A DNA stretch of 64,000 bases from Atherix ibis (GCA_958298945.1 OY282606.1:58231920-58295919), one strand, 5' to 3'; positions 51,001 to 60,114 are shown, counted from the stretch's first letter. A program made the numbers and translations. The notes: generated by a model from the letters alone, not told the origin.

Positions 51001-54000
51001 TACAGATTGGGATGTCAGATGTGTAAATGACCCTGTGGAACACTAGCCAATATTGTAGAAATATTGGATAAAAAAACAACTTAATGGAAAAAAAATATCT
51101 ACCATAATTTAATTCTACTTCTCAGTAGGTAACGATATTTTCAGAGTGCCTTAAGCTAAAGATGTAAAATTTACTAAAATATTCCCTTTCCCTGATATTT
51201 TTCCTCAAGGCAGTTTTCTTAGTCCTCTCTTGTATGATATAGTATTTATACACAAAAGATTCTTTCTAACGATAACTGCTTATCTTAAGTATGGTGTCGT
51301 ACCATTTAAAAAAATATATTGATTCTCTTCAAAACTGATTAAAAAAGTAGACAATTGAGGTAACCGAATAAAACAGTCTTCATGTTATATACAATATAAA
51401 GAGCAATATTGTTCTATAAAAGAATCAGGTACGCTATCTAGGAATATCAGTTGATTATTATTTGACATAGTACTAACCACACACCCACAACAAGAATGAA
51501 CTGATACTAAACACACATACAAAAAATTAACAGTTTATAAGAAATTGCTTATATACAATATAGTAACAGGACACATACACATGGGCATATGGAATAGGAA
51601 CGTTGGGCGTCAACAAGGCATTTCAATTCTTCTCAAGTTCAATACATTTATTCGAAAATCCTCCAAATAATCGTTGATGCTCCGCACTATATACGTAATA
51701 GTATCATCCATCGAGACTTTAACTGAAATTTTGTTCCTGATAACATACACCAATGCTTGAAAAGGTAATGGCCACGACATATAATAAGCTTATAAACTAA
51801 ACTTAGAATAAATCTTTTAATTTAGAGAATAATTAATATATATTTACGTGTCTATTATGCATAATGCTATTGTTCACCGTTTTTGATATATATACTTGTT
51901 ACGAGTATTATTATATAGTTAATATACGATTGTAGCACAGAGAAAAGGGATTGGTTTCTTGTAGTTTAAATAAAATATTAATATAAACTGAATTTTATAT
52001 AATTTATTTTATGTTTCGATAATTATATGATCAGAATTGGTGAGTTTAAAACATATTCTACAACAATTTTTGATACTATTTAGTTCTTTGTACTTTGTAC
52101 TATGAAAATTCTATAACCCTATTGATAAAGTTTTGTTTTATAGTAATGAAAATTTATTTTAAGGCTACCGATGAAAGTAATATTGCTCTAATCAAGATAT
52201 TTCTTAAATAAATATGATTCATTGTTAAGTTTATATAGATAATTATATAATGTAGTATTGATTCAATAATAATTTTACAAGTTTTTTTAGTGAAGTATCA
52301 AATTTTATTTTTCTCCTATTATTCTAGCTATTCCAAAAATTCCTCGAAAGTACCTTATAGAATAATTCACTATAATTTGATTTTCTTAGATTTTGACTTT
52401 ATAATATATTTACAATAAATAATGAATAACTTAGTAATATAAAACATGCTTTTAATAATTCATTTATGATAAAACATTAAAATATTTTGTTGTGTCGTCA
52501 TATTACTTGCGGAATATATTTGCCGACTAAAATTTAAGATGCCGACTAAAATAGATATATGTTAATAGATATTGTCTCTTAACCAAGTTATTGTTTCAGA
52601 CCAAATATAAACTATATATTGTGTATTTTTAATGGTGTCTGAGTGTTGTCCAATAAATAACTCCATTCAATAGTTTATTTTAAGTTTTATAACAATAAGA
52701 AACAAACAAGACAAATAGAGTACATGCTTGAAAAGAGAATTGAAATTGAATGACGGCTAGCGAAAATGACACGACACCCAGCCATGCGAATTAGTGCTGC
52801 CAACTCGGGAATGTGAGTTTTTATCATTTGTTTAGTCAGTTTGTTAAAAAAAACACAACGAATATATGTAAATATTTTTAAACAATACAATATGATTTAT
52901 ATTTTATTTTGAATTTACTTATATAGGGTTTTTCAATAAGAGTGATATGATTTCTAAATGACGTTTCGGCTATTTATAATATGTCATGATTTGTCTTTTT
53001 TTTCATTGTATTTAGTAATGTTTACGATTTTATCATAGAGAGATATACGTAAGAACAACGTTTACAAATTATTCAATTTTATTATCAAAATAATCGTTTT
53101 CCAATTGCAACTTTTCGTGCGCTTTCGCCATTTTATGGTCGTAATAATCGTCCAACTGTGCTCGCTATTCGTCGAATTGTTAAAAATTTTGAGCGTACAT
53201 TTTCATTTCATAATGCTCAAGTGCCAATAAGACAAAGAACCGCTCGAAGTAATGAAAATATTGCTGCCGTTCAGGCAAGTGTTGCTGAAGACCGCAATTT
53301 GTCGATTCCAAGACGTTCTCAAGAATTGGGACTGTCTCAATCCACAACCTGGCAGATTTTGATAAAGGATTTGGGCTTCCATCCATATAGAATTGTTATC
53401 ACTCAAGAACTGAAGCCATTGAACCACCGTAAAGGTCGTGAATTTGCTGATTTTGTCTTGAAACAACTTGAAAACGATAACGATTTTTTTAGGAAAATCA
53501 TTTTCTCCGATGAGGCTTTCTTTCATCTGAGTAGTGCGGTAAATAAACAAAACTGTCGATTCTGGTGCGAAGAAAATCCACAAATTATTCATGAACACCC
53601 ATTACATTCACCTAAATTGACAGTTTGGTGTGGTTTTTGGTCTGGTGGAATCATTGGTCCGTACTTCTTTCGAAATGAAGCTGGTAACACCGTTACTGTC
53701 AATGGAGAGCGGTATAGATCGATGATAACCAACTTTTTATGGCCGAAATTGGAAGAAGTTGATCTTGACAACATCTGGTTCCAACAAAACGGGGCTACGT
53801 GCCGCACAGCACGTGCAACAACCGAATTATTGAGAGAAAAGTTTGGAGATTCGATTATTTCAAGAAATTGTGACATTGAATGGCCTCCAAGAAGTTGTGA
53901 TTTAACACCATTAGACTATTTCTTGTGGGGTTATTTGAAGTCATTGGTCTTTAGCAATAAACCAGACTCTCTTCAAGATTTAGAAGTCAATATTGAACGT

Positions 54001-56868
54001 GCTTTTCATGACATACGACTTGATTTAGTGAAAAAAGTGCTCGAAAATTGGGTTCATCGAATTCGTTCCTGCAAAAGAAGTTGTGGAATTGTATCGATTT
54101 TACTTCACATTAAATAAAAAACATTTGAATTTCCTTAACAATTAGTGTGTGTTTTTTTAAAAAAAGAAATCATATCACTCTTATTGGAAAACCCTTTATA
54201 TTGCAAATCAAGTAAATTATTTAGCTATACGTAAATTCTGATATTTCTAAATAGAGAAATTCCGCATCCACCTATTTGCCAGATTTAGCTGGGAGCTAAA
54301 TCTGGCAAATAGGTGGATGCGGAAGCATACGCTTGCATTGTATTGATGGAAAAGAATTTTTTCTTCGCCAAATGCTGTGTTCATATCATTATTCTATAGT
54401 CTAATAATGCCGTGTAATACTGCCCTATTATCATTTATACTTTTTTAAGATGGAAATTATACCATGTATGTCACAGAAAACAACCATTATTTGACTGAAC
54501 GTTTATTTCTGGTGTGTAATATTGAATTCATGTTTGATCCACAGTTATGAAACGATGCAAAAATGAATTTGGATTATGATTAAAAAAGTCCAAACACTCT
54601 ATTGAAGTTGTTACAGGTTCACATGTGTGGTCAGGTGTTAGGAAACGCGATTATTTCGCCGATAACCTTCGCATATATAAAATTTTATATAAGGTGTTCC
54701 TTTCACATTCTTTTGAGATATTTACCATGTTAGCTATTTCATACACTTTAACTCAACAGTCTTCTAAAAAGATATCATGGATTTTATTCAATAGTTCTGC
54801 AGTATCGACCTATATTGGAGGACGTCCTGGACGCTCAGCGTCATTTCTGTTCGTATGACTACAACATAATTCATACAATGAATATGAGTTCCCATTAAAC
54901 TTTCAAGTTTGGTTTTGATTTCACACAATGTTTTTTCCTCAAAAATAATGTTTTTATATGTGAAATCACGGAATTCACTTTTTTTTATATTCATAGAAAA
55001 TACAAATCTTGTCTCCTTTTAGTTTTTGGTTGTCAAAACTAAACAAAAATATATTAATAAAATTTTGTATGGCGTTTTTTTAAATATGGCATATAATAAA
55101 AAAAATTGTTTTAATGATATAAGCTACATATCTTTCAATTAGCCAATGACTTATCATTTTACCCTCCTAGCATTAATAGAATGCGTAATTAAGGTTATTA
55201 GGAATAAACACATATTTAAGGTATTAATAATGATTATGAAGGCCATTAAAATCTTTAATAATATTTTATTTCATTCTTTGGTTCAAAGCCTTTTTTGACT
55301 ACATGGTTTTAATTAAAGCATAAAAACTAAACAAATACTTATATGATATAATATAAGCCACGGAAAAAAGACGTTTATTATTAACCCATCAAAATTTGTT
55401 TAATTATTAAATTATAATACAAAAATATCAGACAGAACAAAGAAAGTCACTGTGCCTTTTTTAAAGTTATTTTTTAATATTTCATTCTAGACTAAATGGA
55501 ATTTTTTTTAAATAAAATAACTTGTATTTAGAACGTAATTATTTAAAATATTTTATACCATCGTACAAAAATAAGGTACATTATTATTATTAATCTTCTA
55601 AATAATTTGTTAACAATTAGTAAAATGGTTTAAAATTGCTTTTTTATACATCTTTTATTTCAAAAAATACTTTTCGGTTAGTGTCCTTATACAATTACCA
55701 TATGAGACTAATTACAAAATTTGATGATGCACTGTAGATTATGATTTGAAAAGGGAATTTATACATGGATCATATTTTTACGCCTTTGTATGTTATGTGA
55801 ATAAATCATAATAGTCATCAAATAGTTTCGCACGTCTAATAATAGTTTAAATATAATCTTAATATAAGAATTATCAATAAATTTCTTAAAGAATGAATAC
55901 ATAAAATAATTATGAAACAGAAACTTTTTTTAAATAATTTTTTAATAGAAATTTAATTATAGAAAATCCAGGTTCAATGCAAATGCGTATACAATTCATA
56001 ATTTGAAATTTTTTCCGAAACAATTGAAAAATCACTATATGAGGTTCACAGATTGCATAAGTAATTGCATTATTGTTCAGTAATGAATTATTAAAATTGA
56101 TTTCAGTATTCATAAAGGTAGTATTGTATAGGTTAAAGTTTTACTGGAGAAAGCAACTAATTAATTGATCCATAAGAAGAAAATAAAAATAAATCAGTTA
56201 TCTTTTCATAGCATTAATAATCATAGGAAATAGATTCCTTACCTTATGTGAAATTTTTTCGTTGCAATCAGATTTGCGAATGCTGCTTTGGCATTGTTCT
56301 CGCTTCCTTCAACTGGAGCACTGAATTGGGATAATAATGTTGCCGGATGATTTGGTTGAAGATATTGTCCTTTGTAAACAAAATTGAAATTATAAATAAA
56401 TAAAACATAAATTTATGTTTGTATTTATTCATTACCTTTCCTAATTATTTCTGGCTCAGTTTTTTCATAAAGTTTAATCATAGCATCAAGACCTTGTTTA
56501 GCAGCAATTTGCAGAGCTCTAGTTAGCAGTAAATTTGTTTTCGTTCCTTTATTAGACCCGATTTTGAAACTTCGACGACCGGTATTATCATCAGTCTTAT
56601 TCGAATTTGATGGAGTTTCCTTGGCAGTATTGTTTATAGGTATATGAAATTGTGATGGCACATCGGTCAAAGCTATCGCAATTCTATGTATAGCGCTTTG
56701 CGTTTCATTTTCGAGATGAAAATGTGGAAGCGAATTCCCTTTCAATTTAGATTCGCCGTATAATATCGGTACTTTAGAATCATAGCCAAATATACTCAGT
56801 TTATGGTCATTGAAAATTGTCCAAAATACTAAGATCAAGAGCAAGTTGAATCGAGGAAATTTATTCAT
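29853..56868 (-). CDS. Secreted haem peroxidase with long C-terminal tail (7 coding exons)
   Basis: Animal haem peroxidase (myeloperoxidase/peroxinectin superfamily), probably secreted, expected to use H2O2 to oxidise small substrates or crosslink proteins. I join exons 56868-56436, 56369-56243, 34206-33793, 33758-33031, 32967-32818, 32734-30100 and 30027-29853; all introns are GT-AG and phases agree (1,2,2,1,1,2), giving 4662 nt and 1553 aa. Residues 1 to about 25 look like a signal peptide. By family alignment: haem-ester Asp307, distal His308 and Ca-ligand Asp309 (QWGQFVDHD); distal Arg444 and ester Glu447 (AGDTRNGE); proximal His548 (FRFGHSL); and the conserved QRGRDHG just after residue 618. 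The catalytic domain ends near 790, followed by about 760 low-complexity residues including poly-Asp (about 1348-1362) and Asp-Arg repeats (about 1262-1273). Long-tailed fly peroxidases are known, but I do not assign an orthologue. The join across the 22 kb intron 2 is inferred from phase and content. Confidence 0.82.
30100..32734 (-). CDS. Peroxidase exon 6: end of catalytic domain plus long low-complexity tail
   Basis: A 2635-nt exon (residues 618-1497). It opens with DFPFGLDLAAINIQRGRDHG, continues through the last catalytic-domain helices (LVGPTFACIIAQQFSNIRRG) and leaves the domain near residue 790. The remainder is an Asn/Ser/Thr/Pro-rich tail with many potential N-glycosylation sites, an Asp-Arg repeat encoded around 30768-30803 and a 15-residue Asp run encoded around 30503-30545. 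Two separate pieces of this tail-coding sequence, about 30270-30340 and 31530-31757, are the source of the 264-bp satellite at 5546-23330. Acceptor TTACAG|ATTTTC; donor TGAAAG|GTATGC, phase 2. Confidence 0.92.
32818..32967 (-). CDS. Peroxidase exon 5
   Basis: This 150-nt exon encodes residues 568-618, including HEEFARGDIGSPGSLHRLL and DEFISPELTNHLFQ. Such segments lie between the proximal His and the QRGRDHG motif in the family. Acceptor GTCTTCAG|ATGTTA; donor GTGGAG|GTAAAC, phase 1. Confidence 0.9.
33031..33758 (-). CDS. Peroxidase exon 4: calcium loop, distal Arg, proximal His
   Basis: Residues 325-568. Acceptor TTTCAG|TTCTAT; donor CAAATA|GTAAGA, phase 1. It contains the Ca-binding/structural loop FLDASPVYSSN (Asp393), distal Arg444 and ester Glu447 in AGDTRNGE, the EHNRIA helix, and the proximal haem ligand His548 in FRFGHSL. 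All expected catalytic residues of the family are present, so this copy appears functional. Confidence 0.93.
33793..34206 (-). CDS. Peroxidase exon 3: start of catalytic domain, distal haem side
   Basis: Residues 187-325. Acceptor TTATAG|CTACAA; donor AAAATG|GTAAAT, phase 2. The exon carries the Cys-rich entry to the domain (CPPREQPRC, then YRTHDGTCNN and WGSAQMPFNRF) and the distal-haem motif QWGQFVDHDLT with Asp307, His308 and Asp309. These motifs and their order are those of peroxinectin-type insect peroxidases. Confidence 0.92.
35713..36350. other. Intron 2, AT-rich, no feature seen
   Basis: Beyond the end of the duplicated block (about 35712) the sequence is unrelated to the copy and carries no ORF or repeat I can recognise. 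Confidence 0.4.
36356..37180 (+). mobile_element. Jockey-like LINE reverse transcriptase fragment
   Basis: The ORF 36356-36712 contains NQAFERVWHVGLFWKLKR, a classic Jockey RT segment, followed by FISNRYFQV and the thumb-region WFTMWRIKVNERK. The middle containing the catalytic box is deleted. Later pieces appear in shifting frames, including YLGLDF and LTIYSK, to about 37180. It is a 5'- and internally truncated dead copy in intron 2 of the peroxidase gene, opposite to the host transcript. Confidence 0.8.
37181..43190. other. Intron 2, AT-rich; one less AT-rich island at 42190-42660
   Basis: No gene is supported. The 42190-42660 stretch is visibly richer in G+C than its surroundings and has an irregular codon-like texture without a long ORF. 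It may be an unidentified old insertion. The remainder is homopolymer-rich intron sequence. Confidence 0.4.
43200..43495 (+). mobile_element. Tc1/mariner transposase C-terminal fragment
   Basis: In shifting frames the plus strand reads pieces like LKPHYLPGLKHLAFF (matching the family's PYSPDL catalytic block, with Gly where the third catalytic Asp should be), then LKMKKTLEK and a decayed C-terminal helix ending near INWL. No N-terminal two-thirds and no terminal repeats are recognisable. This is a relic. Confidence 0.6.
43527..43639. repeat. Inverted repeat, about 22-bp arms
   Basis: accatactgaaattcttata (about 43528) is the reverse complement, with one mismatch, of tataagaattttagtatggt (about 43619); the loop is about 67 nt. 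It sits directly after the mariner relic and could be a terminal-repeat remnant or a miniature element. Confidence 0.55.
43992..44048. repeat. Perfect 15-bp inverted repeat
   Basis: tcaagttttcttggt at 43992-44006 and its exact reverse complement at 44034-44048, with a 27-nt loop. No promoter or coding context is seen. Confidence 0.6.
44049..46055. other. Intron 2, AT-rich, no supported gene
   Basis: The small ORF at 45483-45734 is AT-driven (Ile/Lys/Asn/Phe-rich) and lacks any recognisable domain. Confidence 0.4.
46060..46860 (-). mobile_element. Tc1-like transposase relic
   Basis: On the minus strand: a block near 46480-46440 reading RIEFAPDHKWN, then WKAVIFIDERKFF (about 46425-46385), matching the first catalytic block of Tc transposases (VIFSDEKKF), and further on WMFQHDKRTNTC (about 46190), matching the second (FQQDNA). 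A short tandem duplication (tttgtgatctcgcgcaaatt / tttgtgatctggcgcaaatt at 46435-46480) and several shifts disrupt it. No terminal repeats are identified. Confidence 0.6.
47510..47760 (-). mobile_element. Mariner-like DNA-binding domain relic
   Basis: The minus-strand ORF 47760-47575 contains MPSKSTIRRVMNNFENKHALEDK, resembling the helix-turn-helix region (S-x-x-T-I-x-R-x-V-x-x-F) found at the N-terminus of some insect mariner-like transposases. RTTEKSVAECPGTS follows in a shifted frame. The fragment at 47210-47419 continues on the same strand but I cannot place it. Confidence 0.45.
47761..50580. other. Intron 2, AT-rich, no supported gene
   Basis: Only short AT-biased ORFs; no repeat or transposon motif recognised. 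Confidence 0.4.
50585..51060 (-). mobile_element. Jockey-like LINE RT fragment (antisense)
   Basis: Minus-strand reading gives DDKTCIASSENPQHAS (just after the catalytic YADD site), then thumb-region pieces NWFTREGIKINLRKS and LDKRLTWNTH, and finally KPIWSYG-like sequence near 50625. Frame shifts are frequent. It faces another LINE fragment starting about 100 bp away. Confidence 0.65.
51170..51800 (+). mobile_element. Jockey-like LINE RT fragment
   Basis: The plus strand reads IFPQGSFLSPLLYDI (RT motif before the active site) at about 51200-51250, then after a deletion of the active site VRYLGISVDYYLT (about 51430-51465), KLTVYKKLLIYNIV and a decayed C-terminal part to about 51800. Several stops. 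It belongs to the same general LINE type as 36356-37180. Confidence 0.65.
51801..52923. other. Intron 2, AT-rich, no feature seen
   Basis: No supported coding sequence; the ORF at 52687-52890 has no recognisable motif. Confidence 0.4.
52924..54196 (+). mobile_element. Nearly complete mariner-family transposon, about 1.27 kb
   Basis: Terminal inverted repeats: gggtttttcaataagagtga at 52926 and its counterpart ending at 54194 (tcactcttattggaaaaccc), extending about 29 bp with one mismatch. TA dinucleotides flank both ends (52922-52923 and 54197-54198), as expected for Tc1/mariner target duplication. It contains one transposase reading frame. It lies in intron 2 of the peroxidase gene, opposite to the gene. 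A decayed relative sits at 28434-29646. Confidence 0.9.
53053..54117 (+). pseudogene. Mariner-family transposase, defective
   Basis: The frame is open from 53053 to the stop at 54115-54117 (about 354 codons). It starts EQRLQIIQFYYQNNRF (helix-turn-helix region) directly after an in-frame TAA at 53050-53052, and I find no Met near the start, so translation is probably lost. Catalytic blocks: FSDEAFFHLS with the first Asp; WFQQNGATCRTA, where the family has FQQDGAT, so the second Asp is replaced by Asn; and CDLTPLDYFLWG with the third Asp, 36 residues further on. The Asp to Asn change and the nonsense codon both predict an inactive enzyme. The rest is well conserved, so the copy is young. Confidence 0.88.
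54260..54324. repeat. Perfect foldback: 31-bp arms, 3-nt loop
   Basis: 54260-54290 is the exact reverse complement of 54294-54324, with ggg between. The right arm, read on the minus strand, is the mariner catalytic block (LPHPP...DLAPS, slightly frameshifted) of the neighbouring relic; the left arm is an inverted copy of it. No mismatches in 31 bp. Confidence 0.95.
54294..55010 (-). mobile_element. Second mariner relic (different subfamily), antisense
   Basis: On the minus strand, from 54994: MNIKKSEFRDF and KTLCEIKTKLESLMG (N-terminal domain), then after a shift DAERPGRPPIYVDTAELLNK and VYEIANMVNISKE (second HTH), then ILFHQYNASV (second catalytic block HQDNA, Asp replaced by Tyr) at about 54380-54345. 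About 30 residues later in family terms, the PYSPDLAPS block follows within the foldback arm. The 3' end is lost at the foldback. Inactive. Confidence 0.75.
55011..56242. other. Intron 2 near exon 2, AT-rich
   Basis: No gene or repeat recognised between the mariner relic and the exon 2 donor; ORFs here are short and AT-driven. Confidence 0.4.
56243..56369 (-). CDS. Peroxidase exon 2
   Basis: This 127-nt exon is too short to stand out as an ORF. On the minus strand the acceptor is ACAAAG|GACAAT and the donor ATAAG|GTAAGG. Read in the phase set by exon 1 it is fully open, beginning GQYLQPNHPATLLSQFSAPV and ending TKKFHI. It finishes with two bases (AG) that need one more, and exon 3 supplies C to make Ser187. 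That fit across 22 kb is the main reason for joining it to the catalytic exons. Confidence 0.72.
56436..56868 (-). CDS. Peroxidase exon 1: signal peptide and N-terminal region
   Basis: The ORF starts with MNKFPRFNLLLILVFWTIF, a typical signal peptide, and continues as a hydrophilic pro-region with Asn-rich stretches, ending in an amphipathic segment (ALQIAAKQGLDAMIKLYEK). The donor is AG|GTAATG at 56436/56435, phase 1. A TTTCAG acceptor-like sequence sits four bases upstream of the ATG, at about 56873-56878 read on the minus strand. A non-coding 5' exon may therefore lie further upstream, possibly beyond the transposon nest at 56972-61207. Assignment to the peroxidase rests on strand, phase and the secreted character of the peptide. 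Confidence 0.75.
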
Positions 56869-57049
56869 TAGTCTGAAATTAAAATATATGTCAGTAATTG
56901 TAATTAATATAAAAAGTATTCATTTTATTACATATAATTTTATAATTAAGGGCTATATGCAGTTAGGTGTGTTATTGGGTTGTCCAGGAAGTAATTTCGT
57001 TTTTTTTTATAAAAATGAAAGACGATTTTCTTATAGTGAATTAATATTT

Positions 57050-57220
57050 TATTCAATTAAATATTGTCCAGGCTCATACAATTTTTGTTCTTTACAGGCA
57101 AAAAACTGATCCAAGTAACTTTTAACCTCCTCACTTGAATTAAACGTTTTACCATTTCGCATTATCCTGTTGGAACACTATACCTTTCCTATTGACCGAT
57201 TCTGGCCTTTTTTATTTAAG
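57050..57220 (-). pseudogene. Mariner transposase, 3' part
   Basis: Minus-strand reading gives VNRKGIVFQQDNA (second catalytic Asp block) at about 57205-57165. After a deletion removing the third catalytic block comes EEVKSYLDQFFACKEQK, typical of the mariner C-terminus, with a stop before the terminal repeat at about 57010-56976. Confidence 0.75.
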
Positions 57221-57376
57221 TTGGTGGGAATTCAACTAAATGTATTCCAAATCGAGTGTCAGTCACACTACCATTGTTAAAGGAAATGAGTATCAGGGCT
57301 CTTATGGAAACCATTTAAGGAAAACGCAACAATATTAGGCACGTCAAGAAATGCAGCAGAGAGTACATTAAAAAGC

Positions 57377-57769
57377 ATGGAAAGAGGATTCGCTGTTGAT
57401 GTAAATCTCAGGCAGGAATACATCTCGTTCATGCGTGAGTACATTGATTTGAATCACATTAAGAGGGTGAACCGGCAGGATAGTACTACAGCGGATCACT
57501 TGAGTTACTATATGCCTATTGGTGCAAGATGTTTGCAGGATTCCTTTTACGTGGATGACTTAATGGGTGGTTGCCATAGCATCACAGAAGGTGAAACTGT
57601 AAAACGGGAGTTGATGGAACTGTTGCACCAGGGGGGATTTCAGCTGCGCAAATGGGCGTCAAATTCTGAAGCATTAATATCAACAATTCAAGAGGATTAT
57701 AGGGAGTCATCAGTCACACTACCATTGTTAAAGGAAATGAGTATCAGGGCTCTTATGGAAACCTGCTGA
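57377..57769 (+). pseudogene. BEL/Pao reverse transcriptase fragments
   Basis: The first part (MERGFAVDVNLRQEYISFM, then EYIDLNHIKRV) is the N-terminal region of BEL RT. After YYMPIG there is a deletion, and the frame resumes at the active-site block SFYVDDLMGGCHS (YVDD), followed by ELLHQGGFQLRKWASN, characteristic of the Pao clade. It ends at 57769; pol continues in another frame from 57795. Confidence 0.85.
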
Positions 57770-57794
57770 GGACTACTTCACATTTGAAGTAAAT

Positions 57795-58613
57795 TTGGAT
57801 GTCACAACTGTTATAACAAAGCGACAGTTGTTAGCAGATATTTCAAAACTATATGATCCGTTGGGGTTTCTAAGTCCTTGCACAGTGATGGCAAAATTAT
57901 TCATGCAGGAAATTTGGATGTGTGGAGTGGCTTGGGATGATGCGCTATCTGAAGATTTGTTATCCAGGTATTATGAGTTCAAAAAAAATTTATATTGGTT
58001 AACACGGGTAAAAATACCTCGGTGGGTGAATTCAACTCAAACGTCACGGTTGGACTTATGCGGATTTGCAGATGCATCTGAACGGGCATATGCAGCGGTG
58101 GTGTATTTGCGGGTTGTCAAAGATGGGGCCGTCACTGCAACACTACTAACGTCAAAAACGAGGATTGCTCCAATTTCACAAATTTCACTGCCCAGGTTGG
58201 AGTTGTGCGCAGCTCAGTTATTGGCAAAATTGATAAGGAACGTAAAAGAAGCTATGAATTACCAGGATGTGCGAACGATTTGTTTTACCGATTCGACAAT
58301 TGTGTTGGCTTGGTTGAGGGGTTTTTTACGCAAGTGGAAAACATTCATAGCCAATCGAACGGCAGACATTATCACAACAGTGCCATACAAAGATTGGCGA
58401 CATGTAAAATCGGCAAATAATGCGGCTGATTCACCATCGCGGGGCATGCTGGGAAATGAACTGGTGAACTCAAAAACATGGTGGAATGGCCCGGAATTTC
58501 TATACTCAGATGAATTTGACAAAGCTGATCCATCAACTGAGTACAATACAAATCTGGAAATGAAAGCAGAAGATGTTGCATTGCACATAAGGGTCGCTAA
58601 TACGGAACGTTAA
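57795..58613 (+). pseudogene. BEL/Pao Pol middle region with RNase H-like domain
   Basis: Typical Pao-family sequence: ISKLYDPLGFLSPCTVMAK, CGFADASERAYAAVVYLR (RNase H start), SLPRLELCAAQLLAKL, CFTDSTIVLAWLRG and VKSANNAADSPSRG. The frame then reads NSKTWWNGPEFL, the usual link to integrase, and meets a premature TAA at 58611-58613; coding similarity continues in the same frame (FARFSTFQRI…) afterwards. Confidence 0.88.
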
Positions 58614-59915
58614 CTCTTCTGTGAATTCATATTTGCTAGGTTTTCTACATTTCAAAGAATAATGTATGTTATATCAAGGTGTCGCAGATTTGTGAGCAAT
58701 TTAAAAAGAAAGGTGGCAAAGATGGCAATAGTAACTGGTGCTATTACATTAACCGAACTCCAGGAATCGAGGGAGATTTTAATTAGATGGTCCCAAAGCA
58801 ATACATTTTCATTGGAATTGAAGGCAATTCGGGAAGGTCATGCAGTTGCAAAGGACAGCAAATTAGTCACATTATTACCATTCATTGATGAAAGAAATAT
58901 ACTGAGGGTCGGTGGGCGACTACAAGAGGCAGCAATTGGGTACAATAAGAGGCATCCCATAATCCTACACAGAGAGCATAGACTGGCTCAGATTATTATC
59001 AACGAATTGCACCTAAGGTATTTCCACGCTAATCAACAGTTATTAATAAATATTTTGAGTCTCAGGTATTGGATAATTGGAGCTAAATATATTGTAAAGT
59101 AGGTAATAAGGCAGTGCATCACCTGCAAACGATATCGAGCTGAAGGTTATCAACAGCAGATGGGAAATTAACCCACGTATCGTATTAATCCATCCAGACC
59201 GTTTACCAACATGGGAACAGATTTCATAGGTCCATTCCAAATACGTACGTGGAAGGGACGAGCTGCAAAGCAATTAAAAAGTTATATAGTAGTTTTTGTA
59301 TGCATGGTTACTAGGGCTGTTCACATCGAGTTGTGTTCAGATTTATCTACTGATGCATTCTTAGCAGCTTCACACCGGTTCGTCAGTCGTCGAGGTACCT
59401 GCAGAAATCTCTACAGCGATAATGGTCGGAATTATATTGGCGCATCTCGTAGATTATCCGAATGTCAATTGTTCATGCAAGAGAATTATGAAAACATCCA
59501 CAGGGACTTGACCAATAATGAAATCAAGTGGCATTTTATTCCGGCGTACTCTCCTAATTTTGGCGGGATTTGGGAATCCGCAATAAAATCATTAAAATAT
59601 CATTTCAAGCGGACATTAGGAGAAAGAAGTCTTACATATGAAGAAATGAGAACCGTTTTATGTCAAATTGAAGCTTGTTTGAATTCCAGACCCATAGCCA
59701 TCAACGTATCAGATGCTGAAGACTTAACACCGATAACCCCAGGACATTTCCTGACTCAGGGCCCAATATTATTGCCCCCACAGGATCAACAGGAAGAAGC
59801 TGTATCTCATCACACCCGCTGGAGTTTAGTGCAACAAATCCAGTTATCTTTTTGGCGAAGATGGAGTAACGAATATATTACTACGCTGCAACAACGAAAA
59901 AAAATGGGCAATTAA
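58614..59915 (+). pseudogene. BEL/Pao integrase
   Basis: The zinc-binding N-terminal part (HREHRLAQIIINELHLRYFH, then CITCKRYRAE for the Cys pair) is interrupted by in-frame stops at 59100-59102 and 59169-59171. The DDE core follows: MGTDFIGPF (first Asp), LYSDNGRNYIGA (second Asp) and FGGIWESAIKSLK (Glu). The same frame is used throughout up to 59915, then shifts. The enzyme is complete in outline but dead. Confidence 0.87.
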
Positions 59916-59919
59916 AACA

Positions 59920-60114
59920 AAAAATATACAATTGGGTGACGTAGTACTAATTCGTGAGGACAATTTACCACCATGTCGATGGATGATGGGCAAGGTCATT
60001 GACACACATCCGGGAAAGGACGAACTCGTTCGTGTTGTCACGTTGAAAACAAACAATGGAATCGTAAAACGCACTGTTCGTAAATTAGTCGTACTATTGC
60101 CAGTCGACGAATAA
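59920..60114 (+). pseudogene. BEL/Pao Pol C-terminal domain
   Basis: Reads GDVVLIREDNLPPCRWMMGK and ends RTVRKLVVLLPV, the conserved C-terminal domain of Pao polyproteins. It is displaced by one frame from the integrase because of the A-run near 59895-59925. Confidence 0.85.
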
